Assembly (NCBI GenBank): GCA_006247105.1
Contig: CM016925.1
Location: 496,001-560,000, forward strand
DNA length: 64,000 nucleotides
From: Giardia muris
Taxonomy: Eukaryota; Fornicata; Diplomonadida; Hexamitidae
Reading direction: 5' to 3'
A program made the position numbers and the translations under genes. Positions 17,965 to 27,830 of the stretch are shown one piece after another (within the stretch, counting starts at the first letter, position 1; the number at the start of each line of letters is the position of its first letter). The notes beneath the pieces were generated by a model. That model worked only from the letters and a program-made list of their open reading frames with translations, ran no database searches and had not been told where the DNA came from.

Positions 17965-18741
17965 CTAGCCCTTGCAGGCCGCCAGGATGGCCGTACATAT
18001 GCGCGACGCATTAGCCTCGAACTCATTGTCCTCGGCATTCATCGCCAAAACGGCATCACGAAGCGAAGCTAATTCTTGTTGTGTCCTGGTCAATTCGGCT
18101 TCCAGCTCGCGAATCCTTTCGTGCGCGCTTGCTAGTTCCTTACTCTCCTTATCGGCGGATCTAAGAGGGACGGATGGCATATACAAAGCAGTCCCACTCA
18201 TTGATGACGTGCTACTTGGTATTGTAATGTTTGGAAGCGATGACTCGAGCTGGTCCTCACCCTCCATAGTATAGATGCGACGCACTAGAGCCTTCACGGG
18301 GTCTGGTGTGATAGCCGCCGAGGTCGGTCGTTGTTTTCCTTGCCCTGGGTGTAAAGTCTGTTGATGAATGGACGATTCCAATGACTTCCGAAGACTTTGA
18401 CTACGCTCCACGCCCATCGAGGTCGATGGCTGACGGTAGCCACCTGCCAGAAGAGTAGTAGATAGACGTGAGTATCTATTCTTCAAATGTGAAGGTATTG
18501 TTGGGAGTGGACCATCTGGAGGCCTACGTGAGAAGGGTTCTTCGATTTCGTGCCTGGACAGCATGTCGAGAAGGTAGAGGGCATAGAGAAGAGCGTTCCG
18601 TCGCCATGCCACATGGTGCTGTGGCTCGCTGAGTTTGTCCACCCAATGCTCGATAATGACTTTGTTCGTGCCACGGTACCGCGCTAGTTGCTCCCGTATC
18701 ATCTGTAGGACCTCGGGAAGGCGTTGGTCGTCGACACTCAT
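17965..18741 (-). CDS. DUF4485-like (CEP112-type N-terminus) coiled-coil protein
   Basis: 258 aa. Residues 1-85 resemble DUF4485, the N-terminal domain of the centrosomal/ciliary protein CEP112: a helical HWVDKL block, a W.RN.LLYALYLLDML block, then PF.RRPPDGPLPTIPSHL. A Ser-rich linker follows, and about 205-250 is coiled coil (ELEAELTRTQQELASLRDAV). A centriolar or cytoskeletal role is inferred from that family and from its neighbours. Start: ATG preceded by TTATAAAATCCT. It sits 6 bp after the stop of the RPGRIP1-like gene on the same strand. Confidence 0.72.
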   Translation of the reverse strand: MSVDDQRLPEVLQMIREQLARYRGTNKVIIEHWVDKLSEPQHHVAWRRNALLYALYLLDMLSRHEIEEPFSRRPPDGPLPTIPSHLKNRYSRLSTTLLAGGYRQPSTSMGVERSQSLRKSLESSIHQQTLHPGQGKQRPTSAAITPDPVKALVRRIYTMEGEDQLESSLPNITIPSSTSSMSGTALYMPSVPLRSADKESKELASAHERIRELEAELTRTQQELASLRDAVLAMNAEDNEFEANASRICTAILAACKG

Positions 18742-18747
18742 AGGATT

Positions 18748-20754
18748 TTATAACGCGCTTACTAGTGCCGAGCAAGCGAGGAACTTCCTCACCATCCGCG
18801 TGAGCTCCTCCAGTGGCGAGGTGATCCGCAATTGGAAGGTGAAGCCAAGCTCCGCACCGGTTGACGTCGTTAAGACCAAATTTTCCGTTAACGCCCCACC
18901 TTCTGTCAAAGGACGAAGTGGGACTTCTATAGACCCAATGCTTCTCGGAGTACCTTGCTCAATTATGATATAAAACTGGATCTGCATGCACTGAGAAAGA
19001 AGATAGAGGACAAAAGGTGCTGAGCAAGTAGCGGTCAACCCCGTGGCAGTCAGCTCGAGAGAGCCCTCATCAAGGAGGTAGGCACGGGAGACAATTGGTT
19101 GGAAGTGCCAGAACTCGACCACCATGAAGATCTCCGTACAAGAGGGATTAGAAGAAAGCGAACCCCGAATAATTACGTCGTCAATGGATAAGGCCATATC
19201 GAGTAAGGCCTCGGACCAAAAGAGAGTCACACGCTCACCAGGCTTCAATAGGGACGAAAGGGTCAATCCCAACTGAGGGTTTGTTAGAGGTCGTTCTGCT
19301 ATCTCAGGCTTCATCATTGGCTTAGCCGTATCTATGCTTCCACCCTTTTCCTTAGGAGACTCTCTCCTTTGTGTGGGTTGCTGCTCTCTAGGTGTGGCTG
19401 TTTCTGACCTTATCGATGGCTGAGTTATCGTTGTGGACCGTGGCGGAATCCCATGCTCTGGTTTCCCATATGTCACCCTGGCCTCTATGGTTTCCATGTC
19501 TGGCTCCGGTTCTGGTGCCGGAATTGGGGTTCCGGATATTGAGGGCTCGGGAATCGTTGTCGATGAACGTCGGCTAGCCCGGGCCGATAGCTCTGCATTC
19601 TCCAGTTCCAACTGGTGTTTTTCAGAGAGCAGACTCGTATATTTCTTAGTGCTCTCGGTTTTAAGTTCGTCGTACAACGCCCTTTCCTCCTCAAGAAGCT
19701 TCTCCGACTCTCGAATCCTTTCTTGATATCCTTCTGCTTGCTGTTGAAGGCGAGAAAGCTCCCCTCGCATGTTTGACAGTTCCTCCTTGAAGGCCAATTG
19801 TTCGTCACGTAGGCGAACCTCAGCTTCCCGCTTCGCCTCCTCTGTGTGTCTCGCAAGTTCGTCTGAATGGCGCTTCCGAAGCCTTTCAAGCTCCTCCGCA
19901 TGGTCGGTACGTGCCTGCTGAAGGCGTTTCTTGTGCTCCTCCGTATCTCTTTGATTTCTTTCTTCGGCGGCCTTTAGAGCCTCCTTTAGATATTCGGCCT
20001 CACTAGTCTTTCGGGCAAGCTCTGCCTGGAACTCAGGAGGTGGTGGGGCAGGTAATTCAAGCACCTTTTTCAGGTTTGCCCGCAATTCTGAGCATTCCGT
20101 CTCAAGAGCCGCACGTGCCTTCTGTAACATCTCCCCCTCCTTGATCAGGGCCTCGTTTTCAGTGCGGAGGGCATTGATCTTCTGAGTGAACTCATCTTTC
20201 AACGCATTCAGCCTATTGGCGAGCTCAACCCCATCACTAACGAGGGTAGCGTTCTTTTCCAGTAGCTCTGCTCGTTCCTGCTCCAGGGCCTCCACCCGTT
20301 GATGTTCTGTCTCTACTTGTGCTCGAATGGTCACTAGTTCGACGAGGTCTCGCTTCTGCACGGTGTTCTGCTCTTTCAAACGCTCCTGCCGCCCACGCAT
20401 CTGCTTTAGCCGCTCCTCGAGGTTCTCATAACTAGTCTGAAGGGCGGTAACGTGGCCAATGGTGGACTGCAGCTCTTGGCCAATCTCCTCCAGGAGTTCT
20501 CTATCTGTCTGGCGGTCTGGATGGAGTGCGTCTATGGAGCCGTCGGAGACGGCCGAGGGGTAGTCTGCCCACCGCTGACAGAGCCGTTCCCGAGCTTCTA
20601 TGAGGTCAGCATTCTCTCGGGCGAGGCGTTGTTTTAGTGTCAAGATCACACGCTTCAGCGTGACGATCTGTTCCACTGGGTCTTCGGGAAGGATGCTCTC
20701 CAGCTGGGCTAGTTGTTGGAGCTCTTTCGCATCAAACTCAGGTGTTAAGTCCAT
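18748..20754 (-). CDS. RPGRIP1/RPGRIP1L-like coiled-coil and C2-domain protein
   Basis: 668 aa. Residues about 10-400 are almost continuous coiled coil, 400-500 a polar linker, and about 505-668 C2-like. The C-terminal block follows the RPGRIP1L C2 pattern: VVEFWHFQP...Y, an APFVLYLLSQCMQIQFYI stretch, GSIEVPLRPLTEGG, then GFTFQLRITSPLEE (family: G.LEYWIRLR.P). RPGRIP1L works at the ciliary transition zone, so a flagellar-base role is inferred. The frame continues 6 codons to a GTG, but the ATG at 20754 is used. The divergent gene's ATG is 10 bp away. Alternative: another coiled-coil protein with a C2-like tail. Confidence 0.7.
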   Translation of the reverse strand: MDLTPEFDAKELQQLAQLESILPEDPVEQIVTLKRVILTLKQRLARENADLIEARERLCQRWADYPSAVSDGSIDALHPDRQTDRELLEEIGQELQSTIGHVTALQTSYENLEERLKQMRGRQERLKEQNTVQKRDLVELVTIRAQVETEHQRVEALEQERAELLEKNATLVSDGVELANRLNALKDEFTQKINALRTENEALIKEGEMLQKARAALETECSELRANLKKVLELPAPPPPEFQAELARKTSEAEYLKEALKAAEERNQRDTEEHKKRLQQARTDHAEELERLRKRHSDELARHTEEAKREAEVRLRDEQLAFKEELSNMRGELSRLQQQAEGYQERIRESEKLLEEERALYDELKTESTKKYTSLLSEKHQLELENAELSARASRRSSTTIPEPSISGTPIPAPEPEPDMETIEARVTYGKPEHGIPPRSTTITQPSIRSETATPREQQPTQRRESPKEKGGSIDTAKPMMKPEIAERPLTNPQLGLTLSSLLKPGERVTLFWSEALLDMALSIDDVIIRGSLSSNPSCTEIFMVVEFWHFQPIVSRAYLLDEGSLELTATGLTATCSAPFVLYLLSQCMQIQFYIIIEQGTPRSIGSIEVPLRPLTEGGALTENLVLTTSTGAELGFTFQLRITSPLEELTRMVRKFLACSALVSAL

Positions 20755-20764
20755 GCCCCAAAAA
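20755..20764. promoter_or_regulatory. 10-bp divergent promoter gap
   Basis: Only GCCCCAAAAA separates the two divergent start codons (CAT at 20752, ATG at 20765). The A run abuts the plus-strand ATG. Core-promoter elements for each gene must extend into the other's coding sequence. Confidence 0.5.
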
Positions 20765-23332
20765 ATGGACACGTCTGGTGACTCCCTTCATGATTATGAG
20801 GAGGTAATACGCAGGATTCTCAGCCGTGCAGACTTCGAGGAGCTAAAAGGGACGGATCTGGACGCGACCGGGACAAGCCTTCGAGCCAGTGCCTTGGAGA
20901 TGCCTAAGGCTGATCTGACTGAATCCCATCCCGAGAACTCCCCCGTGGTCAACATTCTGGCCGGGGCACGTCTAGAAATCGAACGGAATCGACAACAGAT
21001 TCGCGCCTTGAAGACGGAACTTCGTGAGAAGGCAGGACTTATCGGTTCATTGGAGAGCGAACTTGAGGCAACACAAAGCATGGCGGAGTCATATCGCTTG
21101 CAAAGTGAGACATCAAGCGTACTGCCCCCGGAGCATACGTCAGCGCCGGTGCAAACGTCTCCAGTCAATCGGACTACGTCTATGGCTGCGATAACACAGA
21201 CCTCACCTTTCCTGGACGTGACCTTTGGCTCTATGGCATCTGAGCGTGATGAGGTTGCAGCCTTGCGGGAGGAGTTAAGCGTTCTTCATGACAAGTATGC
21301 CACCCTCGTTGCAGAGAATGCTGCTACACGGCAAAGCGTCTCCTCTCGTCAGAGCGAGGCCGATTTCTCCTCATTCCGGTCAACATTAGAACAACAACAG
21401 CTTGTAATGGCACATGAGGGCGCCGTAGCACGTCTTGAGGCGACGAAGGTTGAGCTAGACTTGGCCCGTCGGCATATAGATGAGCTGAAAGCTCAAGTCT
21501 CGGTTCTTCAGGGCGCGAAAGAGAGTGCCGAAGCTCGTATCAGTCAACTAGAAGACGAAAACAGTCTCCTACAACATGACTATTCCAGTCTTGAAGAGAG
21601 ATGCGCCCTTGTTTGCGAAGAGTCTCGTCGCATTGAGGAGAAGGCCCGAGTCTCAGGCGTCGAACTCGACACTATTCGTCGCAAGCATGAAGCTGCTCTT
21701 GAGGAGGTACGGCTGGGACGAGATGCGGCTGAGGAGGAAAGTAAGCGGTTAGTGGATCGCCTCCGGAGTCGTGAGGCTGACGCAGAAGAATTGGCCAATC
21801 AATTGAAAGCGGCTCGAGAAGATGCTCGATCACTTCTTGCTACGACTGATGTCATTAAGCGCGAGAATAATGAGCTTCGTGCGGAGCTCGAGCAGAAGTC
21901 AACTTCCTTTGCCGAGCAGATTAACGAAATCTTGGCCGCGAACGGACGAAAGCACGACCTAGCGATTACCGAGCTCCGTGCTGAGCTTCTTTCCGCACAG
22001 AAGCAACGGGACGCTCTAGCAAAGGAGGTTGCTGTTCTCAGCGAGCAAGCCCCCAGAGCGACTAGACCGGAGAACTCGGATGAGGACTTGTGCGCACAGA
22101 ACGCGGCTCTTAAGCAGAAGGTGTCTGAACAAGCCGCAGACCTGGAACGAGCCCGTGCACGCACGCAAACTCTTGCCGCAGACCTTGATTTTGCCAAGGA
22201 ACAGCTCGACAAGTTGGTGGCTAAGTATGAGCGGCAGACGAAAGCTAAAGCGGAGCTTCAGGGTGCCCTACGAGAGCTGGATGGAAAGGCTCGTACGGAT
22301 CGCGAGGCTTTAGAGGCCAAACACCGTCAGGAACTGGCTCGAGCCGAAGGTGAACTTCAGAACCTCCAATTGGAGTTCAAGAGGCTGAAGAACACGGCAA
22401 AGAACGCGACGGATGTCCAGGAAGCATATACGGCCGAACTGACCCAGTTACGAGAAGCATTAGCGGGGTGCAGAGCTAAGTATGAAGCTAGTAGGGCGGA
22501 ACACGTTGAAGTAGTCCAATCTCTCACCAAGGAGAATGCCGAGCTTCGCGAGAAGATACACGGGCTTACCGACGAGTGCGCAGAACTCACCACCAAATAT
22601 AACAAGGCCATCGCTCGCCCACATGAATTGGAACTTGAGCTCGAGCGCCTTCGACACGAATGTACCATTCTCAAAGCAGATCTGGAAGCACATACAATCA
22701 CTGCCAGAAGTTCGCAAGGTCGTTCCCAAGGAGGCCTCAATGGCGGGCAGCGATCTAATGAGACCTCATACCGTGAAACAGCAGAGCGCCTAGGGATTGA
22801 AAACAGTGCTCTACGTCTAGAGCTGGCACAACTCCAAGGGACCGCGCTAGATGTCACGGAGCGTACATCACAGAAACTCACAACTCTAGTGCAAGAGAAT
22901 CGCTTGTTAAAGAGCCAACTTCAGACCAAGACGAAGGATCTAGGACGGACAATGACCTTGATTCAGGAGGGTAATGAGGCCATCGCCCAGCTCTCCCGAG
23001 ACAAAGCTGCTCTTGAGGCTGAGATCCGAGAGAAAGATTCACTTCTACAGACGACAAGAGCCCGATCACTCTCGCGGGAAGCAGCACACACCGCCCAGTT
23101 ACTCCAGCTCGAGCTAGAAAGGCAAGGCGATACAGGTGGCCTTGCGCTCTCAGACGTATTGGAGCGGACAGGCCGTCTTCTTCGGAAAACGACCACATTT
23201 GGGAGTGTTTCTACTCACACACTAGGCCAGCCCAGCCGAGACGATATCGACGACGACATTGTCCGGCTGGCCCTACTGCGCGAAGAACTCCAGGACTCTG
23301 TCAGTAGGCATTCAGCAGCCCTCAAAAAATGA
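20765..23332 (+). CDS. Long coiled-coil protein
   Basis: 855 aa, nearly all heptad coiled coil from about residue 75 to 840. It has a short acidic N-terminus (MDTSGDSLHDYEEVI) and a Ser/Thr linker near 110-160. No motor, calponin or other globular domain seen. Structural or cytoskeletal role inferred only from composition. The open frame extends 55 codons upstream across the divergent gene, but the ATG after CCCCAAAAA is chosen. The last codons AAA AAA TGA overlap the next gene's ATG by 4 nt, so the A run serves both as two Lys codons and as the start context of the karyopherin gene. Confidence 0.82.
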   Translation: MDTSGDSLHDYEEVIRRILSRADFEELKGTDLDATGTSLRASALEMPKADLTESHPENSPVVNILAGARLEIERNRQQIRALKTELREKAGLIGSLESELEATQSMAESYRLQSETSSVLPPEHTSAPVQTSPVNRTTSMAAITQTSPFLDVTFGSMASERDEVAALREELSVLHDKYATLVAENAATRQSVSSRQSEADFSSFRSTLEQQQLVMAHEGAVARLEATKVELDLARRHIDELKAQVSVLQGAKESAEARISQLEDENSLLQHDYSSLEERCALVCEESRRIEEKARVSGVELDTIRRKHEAALEEVRLGRDAAEEESKRLVDRLRSREADAEELANQLKAAREDARSLLATTDVIKRENNELRAELEQKSTSFAEQINEILAANGRKHDLAITELRAELLSAQKQRDALAKEVAVLSEQAPRATRPENSDEDLCAQNAALKQKVSEQAADLERARARTQTLAADLDFAKEQLDKLVAKYERQTKAKAELQGALRELDGKARTDREALEAKHRQELARAEGELQNLQLEFKRLKNTAKNATDVQEAYTAELTQLREALAGCRAKYEASRAEHVEVVQSLTKENAELREKIHGLTDECAELTTKYNKAIARPHELELELERLRHECTILKADLEAHTITARSSQGRSQGGLNGGQRSNETSYRETAERLGIENSALRLELAQLQGTALDVTERTSQKLTTLVQENRLLKSQLQTKTKDLGRTMTLIQEGNEAIAQLSRDKAALEAEIREKDSLLQTTRARSLSREAAHTAQLLQLELERQGDTGGLALSDVLERTGRLLRKTTTFGSVSTHTLGQPSRDDIDDDIVRLALLREELQDSVSRHSAALKK

Positions 23333-26300
23333 CAGATTCTCTGGTGTCTGCGCTCTATACGGCGAAGGGGGGTTCTCAGGAGGCCATGGCGCAGGCCCAT
23401 GCGGAGCTCCAAGCCCTCAAAGAGGATCCTTCCTTCGGTGCAAACGCACTTCTCCTCGCCTGTTCCCCCGAGCCCGATCTCTCCTTTCTGGCCGCTATCC
23501 ACTTCCGGCAGTGGATTGAGGCACTCGCGGATGGTTTTACCGAGCAGGAACGGGTGCGGCATGTTCAGCTAGGCTTCCAAGCACTCAGTCAAGTCCCGAC
23601 GTTACGGAGCCATCGCTTGTTATCTGAGGCGTTAGCTGGTCTTATTGTCAGAATACCTACGGGATCGGTCATTCAAGCTGTTTCGGAACTCACCGAGGCA
23701 TGCCGATTGGCAGCGCCTTCACTTGCTTCCGATTCTCCTTTCTATCTGACGCCACTTTCGACCACGAATCTGGTTCCTGAAGAGCACATGCGTCGCATTG
23801 CATACTTCGCAATCCTTTCTATTGTGACAGGGCGTTATCGTAATGCTGCAAATAACCGTGGGCTCCTTGACAAATATATCTCTCAATACGCCACGGATAT
23901 AGCCCAGGAGATCGCTTATTCTGGAGCCTGTGCCTCTGGCAGTGCGGCGGACGTATGTCTTCAATATGCTGTGCAGACCGTCTCCTTTGGGCTGGTCCCA
24001 CTTGTCTTACCATCCTTCTCGGCAGGGATTGCCACACTTTTCGATGCAGTCACGCGGCGCTTTCGGGGATTACTGGCTGACAGTACCGCCTTCGGCTCGT
24101 CGCTATACACCATCGCTTTGTTCGTAGTTCTGCACATCAATCTCGTTACGGTATCCTATAGGATCCTGATGCGCACCGCGAGCATTCGTGCACCAGAGAT
24201 GCGACACTTCATCGAGACCTTTAAGGCAGGAGACTTCGGGGCGGTTGCGTTTCAGAGCATCTTGACCTGCATTTCAGTGGCAACTGGGCTACTTGGACAA
24301 CCGTTACCCCCAGCATATGGGAACGTTACGTGTCGAACAGTCCTTACGGCCTGCTATAGCTACGTTATCATTCTTATTAGGTCAATGAATGGTGATGCCT
24401 CTCTCTTCTCTACCGTTGCGGCCGGAGTCTCTGGGGTTGCTTCCCAGCTCCTAAGTGCAAACGAATACCTCCTAGCACTCTATCTCAAACCATATCTTGA
24501 CGATCCTTCAGTTCTTGGTCCCGGTTTAGGGCTTCTATTCTTAGAAGATGCGGACATCCCAGCAAAGTTCGCGGTTGGGGCCGTCGAAGATCTTGCATAC
24601 GTCGACATCGGTTCCTATGAATCCTTACGTGGTAGAGGTGGGGGCGAGGAGCAATCGAACCTGGATGTCATTGGACAGCTTGTTCTTGAGGATGAGATAG
24701 TACGAGTTACAGAGGGATTACTCAAGTATGCTCCTGCTGGTACGGCCTTGAACTTTGTCAATCGTCTTGAGCAAATGATCGTGGACCTCACCAAGGTGGC
24801 GATGCCAATGCCTCTTTCCTTACAAGAGCCCCCCTGCCTAAGTCCTACCATACAAATCAATAAAGACGGAGCGATCGAGTTCTACCTCGCTCTTACGAAC
24901 GCTTGTTGCGCCCTCAGTTCTCTCTCGAAAACAATAGAGACCACAGAACGTCCGGACTATGAGCGGAGAGTCTCGACGCTCATCACTAACCTGCTCCACA
25001 TCTGCCCCACACTTTGCCCCTTTCTCTCCTCACGCGCCCTTTGGTTCGTCAATGAGGTGGTGGTCTTATCCTTATTGCAATATGACTCCCCCATCATGCT
25101 TCACCTCCCCGCAACGGTCCTCCCCTTACTTAGAGCCGCACGCACTACCACTGAAGCCTATCTCGCGACCGTCCTTTGCAAGAACACAATGACGAAACTA
25201 AGCTTTCTGGTCGCATATCGTGAGGAGGGCTTACGAGATACATCATCTCCGCTCGCCCATGCACTTAATGACAAGGGTATTGTCGTGACCCTAGCACAGC
25301 TCCTAAGCAAGACCCCCGTCGAGGCTACGTTCCATTCGGATCTTTTCGAGCTTATGTCAACAACGGTCGAGATTTGTAGTACTATTGATCCCGAAAGCAC
25401 TGCCATCTGCTTCGAACACCTCCTGCGGAACGCTCTACAGGACTGGCTAGCTCTGGGGCGTACATACACAGTTCTCACTCAGTATGCGGAGAGCCGCGAA
25501 ATGGCCCATCCGCTCATTTTCACGACCTCATCGGTCCTCTCCACTGCCGCCACTGTCCTCTCGTATGGAACATTGGTCGTAACCCCCGCGATCTATGAGT
25601 GTATCTCTGCGCTTGCTCTCGAGACCTTTTTCTTCCTACGCTCGGAGATGGAGCTTAGTTACTCAAACCTTCTGGCAATGGCTTCCTCAGCCGTCGCCGG
25701 TCTCTATGCAGCTCGCTCGATGATCACCTTCATCCAGGAGCCGTTCGTGAGCGCGGCGGTAACAACGGCAAAGGCGTTGCTTGCTATCTCATTCGATGTT
25801 ATGGCTATCTACTCGGACAACTATGATCTTATCCCAGACCTCTTACCTCACCATGCGAGCATCTGCAACTTTCTGGGGATGGCAGGGGAGACGGACCTGG
25901 GGGCTATTCTCTCGGCACAGATGCTGAATGCCTGGGAAAACGTCGATTTGCTCCTCAGTATGCGTCTGATGGCCGGGGTCTTCGTCGAAGGACTGCACAT
26001 GCGTCTTGAATTATCTCGTGATAACCCCACCTTGGCCTTGAATTGTACCGAGGCCTTTGGACGAGCATGCCTCGAAACCGTTGATGCCTGTCTGGGGGCA
26101 TTACTCAATCAGCCGGCTAGGCTTTCATGTGGTCATTCCACTCTTCAGCAGAATACTCATGCGCTTGCATATTTGCTATATGCCTGTGCAGCACTCCACT
26201 GCACGGTCACGGGAGATGGACGCTTTTTCCAGCAGTACGCCTCCGAAAAGGTCGCGTTCCTACTTCAACTCCTTCCACGGTTTGCGTTCCCATTGGTACA

Positions 26301-26697
26301 TGATGCCGATATTGGGGTCAGTAGCACGTGCATCGTCCTCTGCCTCGCCAAGGCATTAAATCACGACCCATGCCTTCAGACACCTCTCTTCCAGCCATTA
26401 GTGTACGTTGTTCAGAAGATGATGGAAACTTCCGGCGAAGACGAGATGCTTGAGGCCGCAGGAGATGTGGTTGAGTTACAGAGCATCTGCGACATCCTTC
26501 TCAGGCTGCAGATGGTCAATGGGGACGTCACCATGGGGAGGGTACGCTCCTTGAACATGCTCCACATCGATGAGTCCGATGGCTGCACCGACGCCTTCAT
26601 CTTCCAGGAGGCATTGACACAAGTCACCCTCCTTTCCGTGGAAGGCGGGGTTAAACTTTCAAGGCTACGTCAGGTACTTCAGGGGGGAGGAAAGTGA
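23329..26697 (+). CDS. Importin-beta family karyopherin (importin/exportin-like)
   Basis: 1122 aa of tandem amphipathic helices (HEAT-like) throughout. Residues about 20-75 fit the importin-beta N-terminal (Ran-binding) domain: AHAELQALKEDP, LLLACSPEPDLSFLAAIHF, RQWIEALADGF. Karyopherins carry cargo through nuclear pores under control of Ran-GTP. The size (about 1000-1150 aa) suits importin-7/11- or exportin-type members; the subtype is not determined. Start: ATG after CTCAAAAA, overlapping the upstream stop. The TGA stop sits in AGTGAA (26693-26698). Confidence 0.72.
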   Translation: MTDSLVSALYTAKGGSQEAMAQAHAELQALKEDPSFGANALLLACSPEPDLSFLAAIHFRQWIEALADGFTEQERVRHVQLGFQALSQVPTLRSHRLLSEALAGLIVRIPTGSVIQAVSELTEACRLAAPSLASDSPFYLTPLSTTNLVPEEHMRRIAYFAILSIVTGRYRNAANNRGLLDKYISQYATDIAQEIAYSGACASGSAADVCLQYAVQTVSFGLVPLVLPSFSAGIATLFDAVTRRFRGLLADSTAFGSSLYTIALFVVLHINLVTVSYRILMRTASIRAPEMRHFIETFKAGDFGAVAFQSILTCISVATGLLGQPLPPAYGNVTCRTVLTACYSYVIILIRSMNGDASLFSTVAAGVSGVASQLLSANEYLLALYLKPYLDDPSVLGPGLGLLFLEDADIPAKFAVGAVEDLAYVDIGSYESLRGRGGGEEQSNLDVIGQLVLEDEIVRVTEGLLKYAPAGTALNFVNRLEQMIVDLTKVAMPMPLSLQEPPCLSPTIQINKDGAIEFYLALTNACCALSSLSKTIETTERPDYERRVSTLITNLLHICPTLCPFLSSRALWFVNEVVVLSLLQYDSPIMLHLPATVLPLLRAARTTTEAYLATVLCKNTMTKLSFLVAYREEGLRDTSSPLAHALNDKGIVVTLAQLLSKTPVEATFHSDLFELMSTTVEICSTIDPESTAICFEHLLRNALQDWLALGRTYTVLTQYAESREMAHPLIFTTSSVLSTAATVLSYGTLVVTPAIYECISALALETFFFLRSEMELSYSNLLAMASSAVAGLYAARSMITFIQEPFVSAAVTTAKALLAISFDVMAIYSDNYDLIPDLLPHHASICNFLGMAGETDLGAILSAQMLNAWENVDLLLSMRLMAGVFVEGLHMRLELSRDNPTLALNCTEAFGRACLETVDACLGALLNQPARLSCGHSTLQQNTHALAYLLYACAALHCTVTGDGRFFQQYASEKVAFLLQLLPRFAFPLVHDADIGVSSTCIVLCLAKALNHDPCLQTPLFQPLVYVVQKMMETSGEDEMLEAAGDVVELQSICDILLRLQMVNGDVTMGRVRSLNMLHIDESDGCTDAFIFQEALTQVTLLSVEGGVKLSRLRQVLQGGGK

Positions 26698-26698
26698 A
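26693..26698 (+). terminator. AGTGAA poly(A) signal overlapping karyopherin stop
   Basis: AGTGAA contains the TGA stop; the next start codon follows at 26713. Confidence 0.55.
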
Positions 26699-26712
26699 AT
26701 TGAGAAAAGGAA

Positions 26713-27813
26713 ATGGCGACAGATCTTATCCGGGCCGCTAAGGCTGGAAACGTTGAGGAGGTCCGAGCTCATCTTGATCAGGCGAAGAAGTGGGACGAGA
26801 ATGGAATGACGGCTTTGATGTACGCGGTTAGGTCGTCTCAGGAGATGGTTTCCCTCTTAGTTGAGCAAGAGAGTAAGATGCGGGATAACAATGGGTGGAC
26901 GGCCTTGATGCACGCTGTCTGGCATGAGAAGATAGAGACGGTCAAACTACTCCTATGCGAAACTCAGATGGCCACCGAGCAGAACCATGACATTAGAGGG
27001 CTCATTTTCCCAGCGAGAGTGACGGCCTTGATGCTGGCTGCGTGCCTTGGAGATGTGGAGGCCATTAAGGTTCTCCTTCCATATGAGCATGGGTGCTTTG
27101 ATGAAAATGGGCATGATGCCTTATATTACGCCAGCCAGAATGCATATAGCCGAACAGATGGCCGGTTGCGACCACGCGGCCACCCTGAGGCGATATGTCT
27201 TCTCGAAAGGAGACCGATCTGTAGGTTCGATCCGCTTCCGAGGAAGTTGACCCCACTTATAGAAGCAATCATTCAAGATGATGTAGCTCGAGTGGGTTCG
27301 TGTTTGAGGGTTGAAGTTCCGTCTGATGAGGTCGATCTTGGGTTGAAGTTGGCTGCGGAACGTGGGTATGTGGAGATTGCGATACTCCTCATACCCAGGG
27401 CCTCACAGAGAGGAATCCATCACGCATCTGAACGGGCGAGCCTTTGTGGTAACGAAGAGCTTGGAGCTCGTTTGAGAGAAAGACCTGAAGATTCGACAGG
27501 GTCATCGGGAGTAGCGCCAGTAATACCAGTGGCACTATCGAGACCGCCATCGGCACCGCCATCGCCGCCATCATCGCCGTCGCAGCCCATGCCTATGGAG
27601 GAGAGGCCAGTGAGAAGGGAGGATTCTAGTCCTTCTCCGGTGCCGCCTAACCAGTTGCAGGAACCAGTTTCAACGCGTATATCCTTTGAGGAATTCCCGG
27701 ACTTATCCTTCCCGGATTATACCAACTTGACGCTACAGGAGAGGAACCGGTTGCGCATGTACGTCATCCGTTATCTTAGTGCGCTGACCAATGAGAGGCC
27801 TTTGTCAGAATAA
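26713..27813 (+). CDS. Ankyrin-repeat protein with Pro-rich linker
   Basis: 366 aa. Ankyrin repeats occupy residues 1-260 (MTALMYAVRS, GWTALMHAVWHE, VTALMLAACLGD), and the later ones are degenerate. Residues about 265-325 are Pro/Ser-rich (SRPPSAPPSPPSSPSQP). The C-terminal ~45 residues form a hydrophobic/helical block ending LRMYVIRYLSALTNERP. It belongs to the lineage's large ankyrin (21.1-like) family; partner unknown. Start: ATG after GAGAAAAGGAA, 15 bp after the karyopherin stop. No kinase domain. Confidence 0.85.
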   Translation: MATDLIRAAKAGNVEEVRAHLDQAKKWDENGMTALMYAVRSSQEMVSLLVEQESKMRDNNGWTALMHAVWHEKIETVKLLLCETQMATEQNHDIRGLIFPARVTALMLAACLGDVEAIKVLLPYEHGCFDENGHDALYYASQNAYSRTDGRLRPRGHPEAICLLERRPICRFDPLPRKLTPLIEAIIQDDVARVGSCLRVEVPSDEVDLGLKLAAERGYVEIAILLIPRASQRGIHHASERASLCGNEELGARLRERPEDSTGSSGVAPVIPVALSRPPSAPPSPPSSPSQPMPMEERPVRREDSSPSPVPPNQLQEPVSTRISFEEFPDLSFPDYTNLTLQERNRLRMYVIRYLSALTNERPLSE

Positions 27814-27830
27814 ACATAGATCTTATAAGA

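Noticed and set aside
22357..22881. 174-codon Ser/Cys/Arg-rich frame opposite the coiled-coil gene
   Set aside because: The composition is the expected mirror of Glu/Leu/Ala-rich coiled-coil codons.
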